A stretch of DNA of 45,276 nt from Methanolobus sp. (GTDB lineage: Archaea; Halobacteriota; Methanosarcinia; Methanosarcinales; Methanosarcinaceae). The stretch spans positions 1 to 45,276 of the forward strand of contig NZ_JAUXNK010000107.1 in assembly GCF_030682845.1 (NCBI RefSeq), in the 5' to 3' direction. Below are positions 43,802 through 45,276 of this stretch, piece by piece (within the stretch, counting starts at the first letter, position 1; every line of letters begins with the position of its first letter). Both the position numbers and the translations under genes were made by a program. Under the pieces are notes generated by a model, which did no database searches, was not told where the DNA came from, and worked only from the letters and a program-made list of their open reading frames with translations.

Positions 43802-44121
43802 GAGATAAGGTGTCAGCAGAATACAAAGCTGCAATAAAGAAGCTGATGCAGATTCCAGGAGTTGGAAAGATGACCGCAGATGATCTCTGGAATCTAGACG
43901 TCCGTAGTATTGCAGACCTCAAAGACAGAGACCCTGAGGAATTATACCGGCAACTGTGCGACTATCAGGGAGTTCACGTGGACAGATGCATGGTCTATGT
44001 GTTCAGGTGTGCAGTCCATTTTGCTTCTAACCACGTGCATGACCCCGAAAAGCTCAAATGGTGGAACTGGAAGGACAGTCTGCTTAATGGTGATCCAGTT
44101 CTATCCCCAGATAGTCCCTGA
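43798..44121 (+). CDS. helix-hairpin-helix protein (Cdd1-like)
   Basis: 107 residues; N-terminal helix-hairpin-helix LMQIPGVGKMTADDLWNL followed by a second helical pair, LKDRDPEELYRQLCDYQG, then DRCMVYVFRCAVHF. It resembles the Cdd1 'pathogenicity locus' family, small HhH proteins of unknown function. GTG 43798 overlaps the stop of the SagB-like gene (GTGA), so translation is coupled. Its 3' end overlaps the convergent ribose-1,5-bisphosphate isomerase gene by 38 nt. A DNA-binding role is inferred from the HhH. Confidence 0.8.
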   Translation: MRDKVSAEYKAAIKKLMQIPGVGKMTADDLWNLDVRSIADLKDRDPEELYRQLCDYQGVHVDRCMVYVFRCAVHFASNHVHDPEKLKWWNWKDSLLNGDPVLSPDSP

Positions 44122-45007
44122 TTATGGCGAAAGCCATTGCAGGCGGGAATGCACCCACTTCCGTGATGATAAGATCTATGTATTCAGCCGGTGTAACATC
44201 GAATCCTGGATTTTTCACTTTCACGTTAGGCATCCCTTTCAGGAGCTGAGGGTCGATCACTTCATCTGCGGAGCGGTCCTCGATCTCAACCATCTCTCCT
44301 AGCAGGGTCCTGGGGCTGAACTTGTAGGTCTCGGCAGCGACTATCACATTCTTGCGGGCTTCCTGCGCTGCAAGGGCCAGCTGGGAAGTGCCTATCTTGT
44401 TGATGAGGGCACCGTTGACAGATATGGAATCTGCTCCCACGACCACAAGGTCCACCTCTTTCATGGTGAGCCTCACAGCAGAATCAACGATCAGCGTGGT
44501 GGGAATCCCGTGCTCGCTCAGCTCCCTGATCGTTATGAAACCCTGCCTGCGTGGCCTGGATTCAGTGGCTATTACCGATATGTCCTTGCCCTGGTCAAAA
44601 GCGGTCTTGATTATGGAAAGGGCAGCATGGGAGTTGCAGTGGGTCATGATGACGTCCCCGTCACGTATCCTCTCGGCACCTATCCTGCCTATCTTACCCA
44701 GTGCCTCGGTGGCATTCTTAATAAACGTATCAGAATTGCCAATGATCTCGTCAATGGCCTCACCCACATTCAGGGAAGTGTGCTTTTTCGTGAGCATGAC
44801 GGCATTGGGCAGGGAAACAGCTGTCGGCCGCGTGTCCACAAGTGTCTTTGCGGCTTCTTCTATTTTTATGCTGAACTCCTCGATGTCCAGTGAAGCCAAC
44901 GTCCTAGCATAGTCTCTCAATGCTGCAGATGCAGCAACAGCTATCCTCCCTGCACCCCTTATCTCCATTGAGCGTATCTTTTCTGCTGTGCTTAGTAGAT
45001 CGTCCAT
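44084..45007 (-). CDS. ribose-1,5-bisphosphate isomerase
   Basis: 307 residues, eIF2B-alpha-like family, archaeal R15P isomerase that converts ribose 1,5-bisphosphate to ribulose 1,5-bisphosphate in the AMP/Rubisco pathway. Segments are IRGAGRIAVAA, MTHCNSHAAL with the catalytic Cys near residue 122, TESRPRRQG, LVVVGADSISVNGALINK, and the C-terminal FDVTPAEYIDLIITEVG. The partner AMP phosphorylase and Rubisco are not in the window. TATA-like CTAAATATAA about 30 nt before ATG 45007 and no SD suggest a leaderless message. A sister family (eIF2B alpha) cannot be excluded but the active-site Cys favours this call. Confidence 0.93.
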   Translation of the reverse strand: MDDLLSTAEKIRSMEIRGAGRIAVAASAALRDYARTLASLDIEEFSIKIEEAAKTLVDTRPTAVSLPNAVMLTKKHTSLNVGEAIDEIIGNSDTFIKNATEALGKIGRIGAERIRDGDVIMTHCNSHAALSIIKTAFDQGKDISVIATESRPRRQGFITIRELSEHGIPTTLIVDSAVRLTMKEVDLVVVGADSISVNGALINKIGTSQLALAAQEARKNVIVAAETYKFSPRTLLGEMVEIEDRSADEVIDPQLLKGMPNVKVKNPGFDVTPAEYIDLIITEVGAFPPAMAFAIIRDYLGIELDHH

Positions 45008-45203
45008 GAATATAAGTGGAGGTCCAATGATTTATATTTAGCCTGTGAAAGCTGAAAACTCAGGGAAAAGAAATTCAGGAATGTCTCACTACAAATCTCG
45101 GGTTATATTGATGTATATTTTGTACATTAGACTATAGAGGATTTCGATAAACCCAGTCAACATTGCACTAAAATATAAATAATAGGCAAATAAATTAAGT
45201 ACC

Positions 45204-45276
45204 ATGGATGATTTAACTGATTTTGCCCTTAATGAAGAATATAAACGTCTTCAATCTGTTGGAGACAAGCTTGCAG
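45204..45276 (+). CDS. IS5-like transposase, 5' end only
   Basis: The last 73 bases read MDDLTDFALNEEYKRLQSVG and on, then leave the window. I recognise this N-terminus from IS5-like transposases common in Methanosarcinaceae; this rests on 24 residues, so it is tentative. If right, an insertion sequence begins in the gap 45008-45203. No terminal inverted repeat could be fixed without the other end; that gap otherwise shows only AT-rich DNA. Confidence 0.6.
   Translation, partial: MDDLTDFALNEEYKRLQSVGDKLA

Noticed and set aside
1-45276. tRNA or rRNA genes
   Set aside because: I looked through the larger gaps for cloverleaf-like or conserved rRNA sequence and saw none; a covariance search would be needed to exclude a missed tRNA.

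Overview
The window is a piece of chromosome from a methanogenic archaeon, most likely a member of the Methanosarcinaceae (Methanolobus- or Methanosarcina-like). The basis is gene content: class I lysyl-tRNA synthetase, the archaeal HMG-CoA synthase/thiolase/DUF35 cluster, a FilR1/Msr-type methanogenesis regulator, ribose-1,5-bisphosphate isomerase, DUF2073 with an Era-like GTPase, a NOG1-type GTPase and a PUA/PAPS-reductase/ferredoxin fusion. Genes often carry GGTGAT or GGAGG ribosome-binding sites about 7-8 nt before the start and A/T-rich TATA boxes. The genus is inference.

Layout. 1-440: the 3' end of an IS200/IS605-type tnpB with its right-end hairpin (possible omega-RNA). 600-4840: U32 peptidase-family protein, DNPH1-like N-glycosidase, a very small Lys-rich protein with a structured leader, a BofA-like membrane protein and a methyltransferase. 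4840-9500: lysS, a frameshifted DtxR/MntR-type regulator, a small orphan protein, a CDIN1/TPD-type nuclease, an HhH-GPD DNA glycosylase and an unknown protein. 9500-14220: prs, moaC, a small protein and nnr on the minus strand, then a TrkA-N/DHH phosphoesterase that has no ordinary start codon. 14221-15008: a long gene-free stretch full of inverted and direct repeats. 15009-19321: SLC13 transporter, YkgJ-type Cys-cluster protein, LeuC/HacA-type dehydratase and hisE. 19349-25826: HTH-CBS regulator, NOG1-type GTPase, aminotransferase, hxlB, unknown protein, DUF2073, Era-like GTPase, and an AbrB-PhoU regulator that also has no ordinary start codon. 25941-30887: membrane protein, orphan protein, UbiA prenyltransferase, Msr-type regulator, purH. 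30960-37786: PUA-PAPS-ferredoxin protein, Cas4-like protein, and an XRE regulator leading a mevalonate operon (HMG-CoA synthase, thiolase, DUF35, CYTH). 37843-45007: metG, sppA, membrane hydrolase, tag, methyltransferase, SagB-like nitroreductase, HhH protein, ribose-1,5-bisphosphate isomerase. 45204-end: first codons of an IS5-like transposase.

How parts work together: 33869-37254 encodes the first committed steps of isoprenoid lipid synthesis with a regulator in front. UbiA (27314) and HMG-CoA synthase feed lipid or quinone-like prenyl metabolism. prs, hisE, purH, hxlB and ribose-1,5-bisphosphate isomerase all touch phosphoribosyl metabolism, but they lie in separate transcription units. 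Two alkylation-type DNA glycosylases, a CDIN1-type nuclease, a Cas4-like protein and a DNPH1-like hydrolase give a scattered repair and nucleotide-sanitation set.

Most notable signals: (i) two genes whose only well-placed start codons are ATT (12751) and ATA (25826), each exactly 7 nt after a Shine-Dalgarno core; (ii) one 16-bp palindrome class, TTCGT-N6-ACGAA, seen three times (7211, 33535, 33804), two of them just upstream of TATA boxes; (iii) a repeat-rich, probably structured intergenic region at about 14345-14700; (iv) a 27-residue Lys-rich protein behind an SD-sequestering hairpin; (v) a one-base frameshift in a metal-regulator gene. No CRISPR array, rRNA or tRNA gene was recognised.
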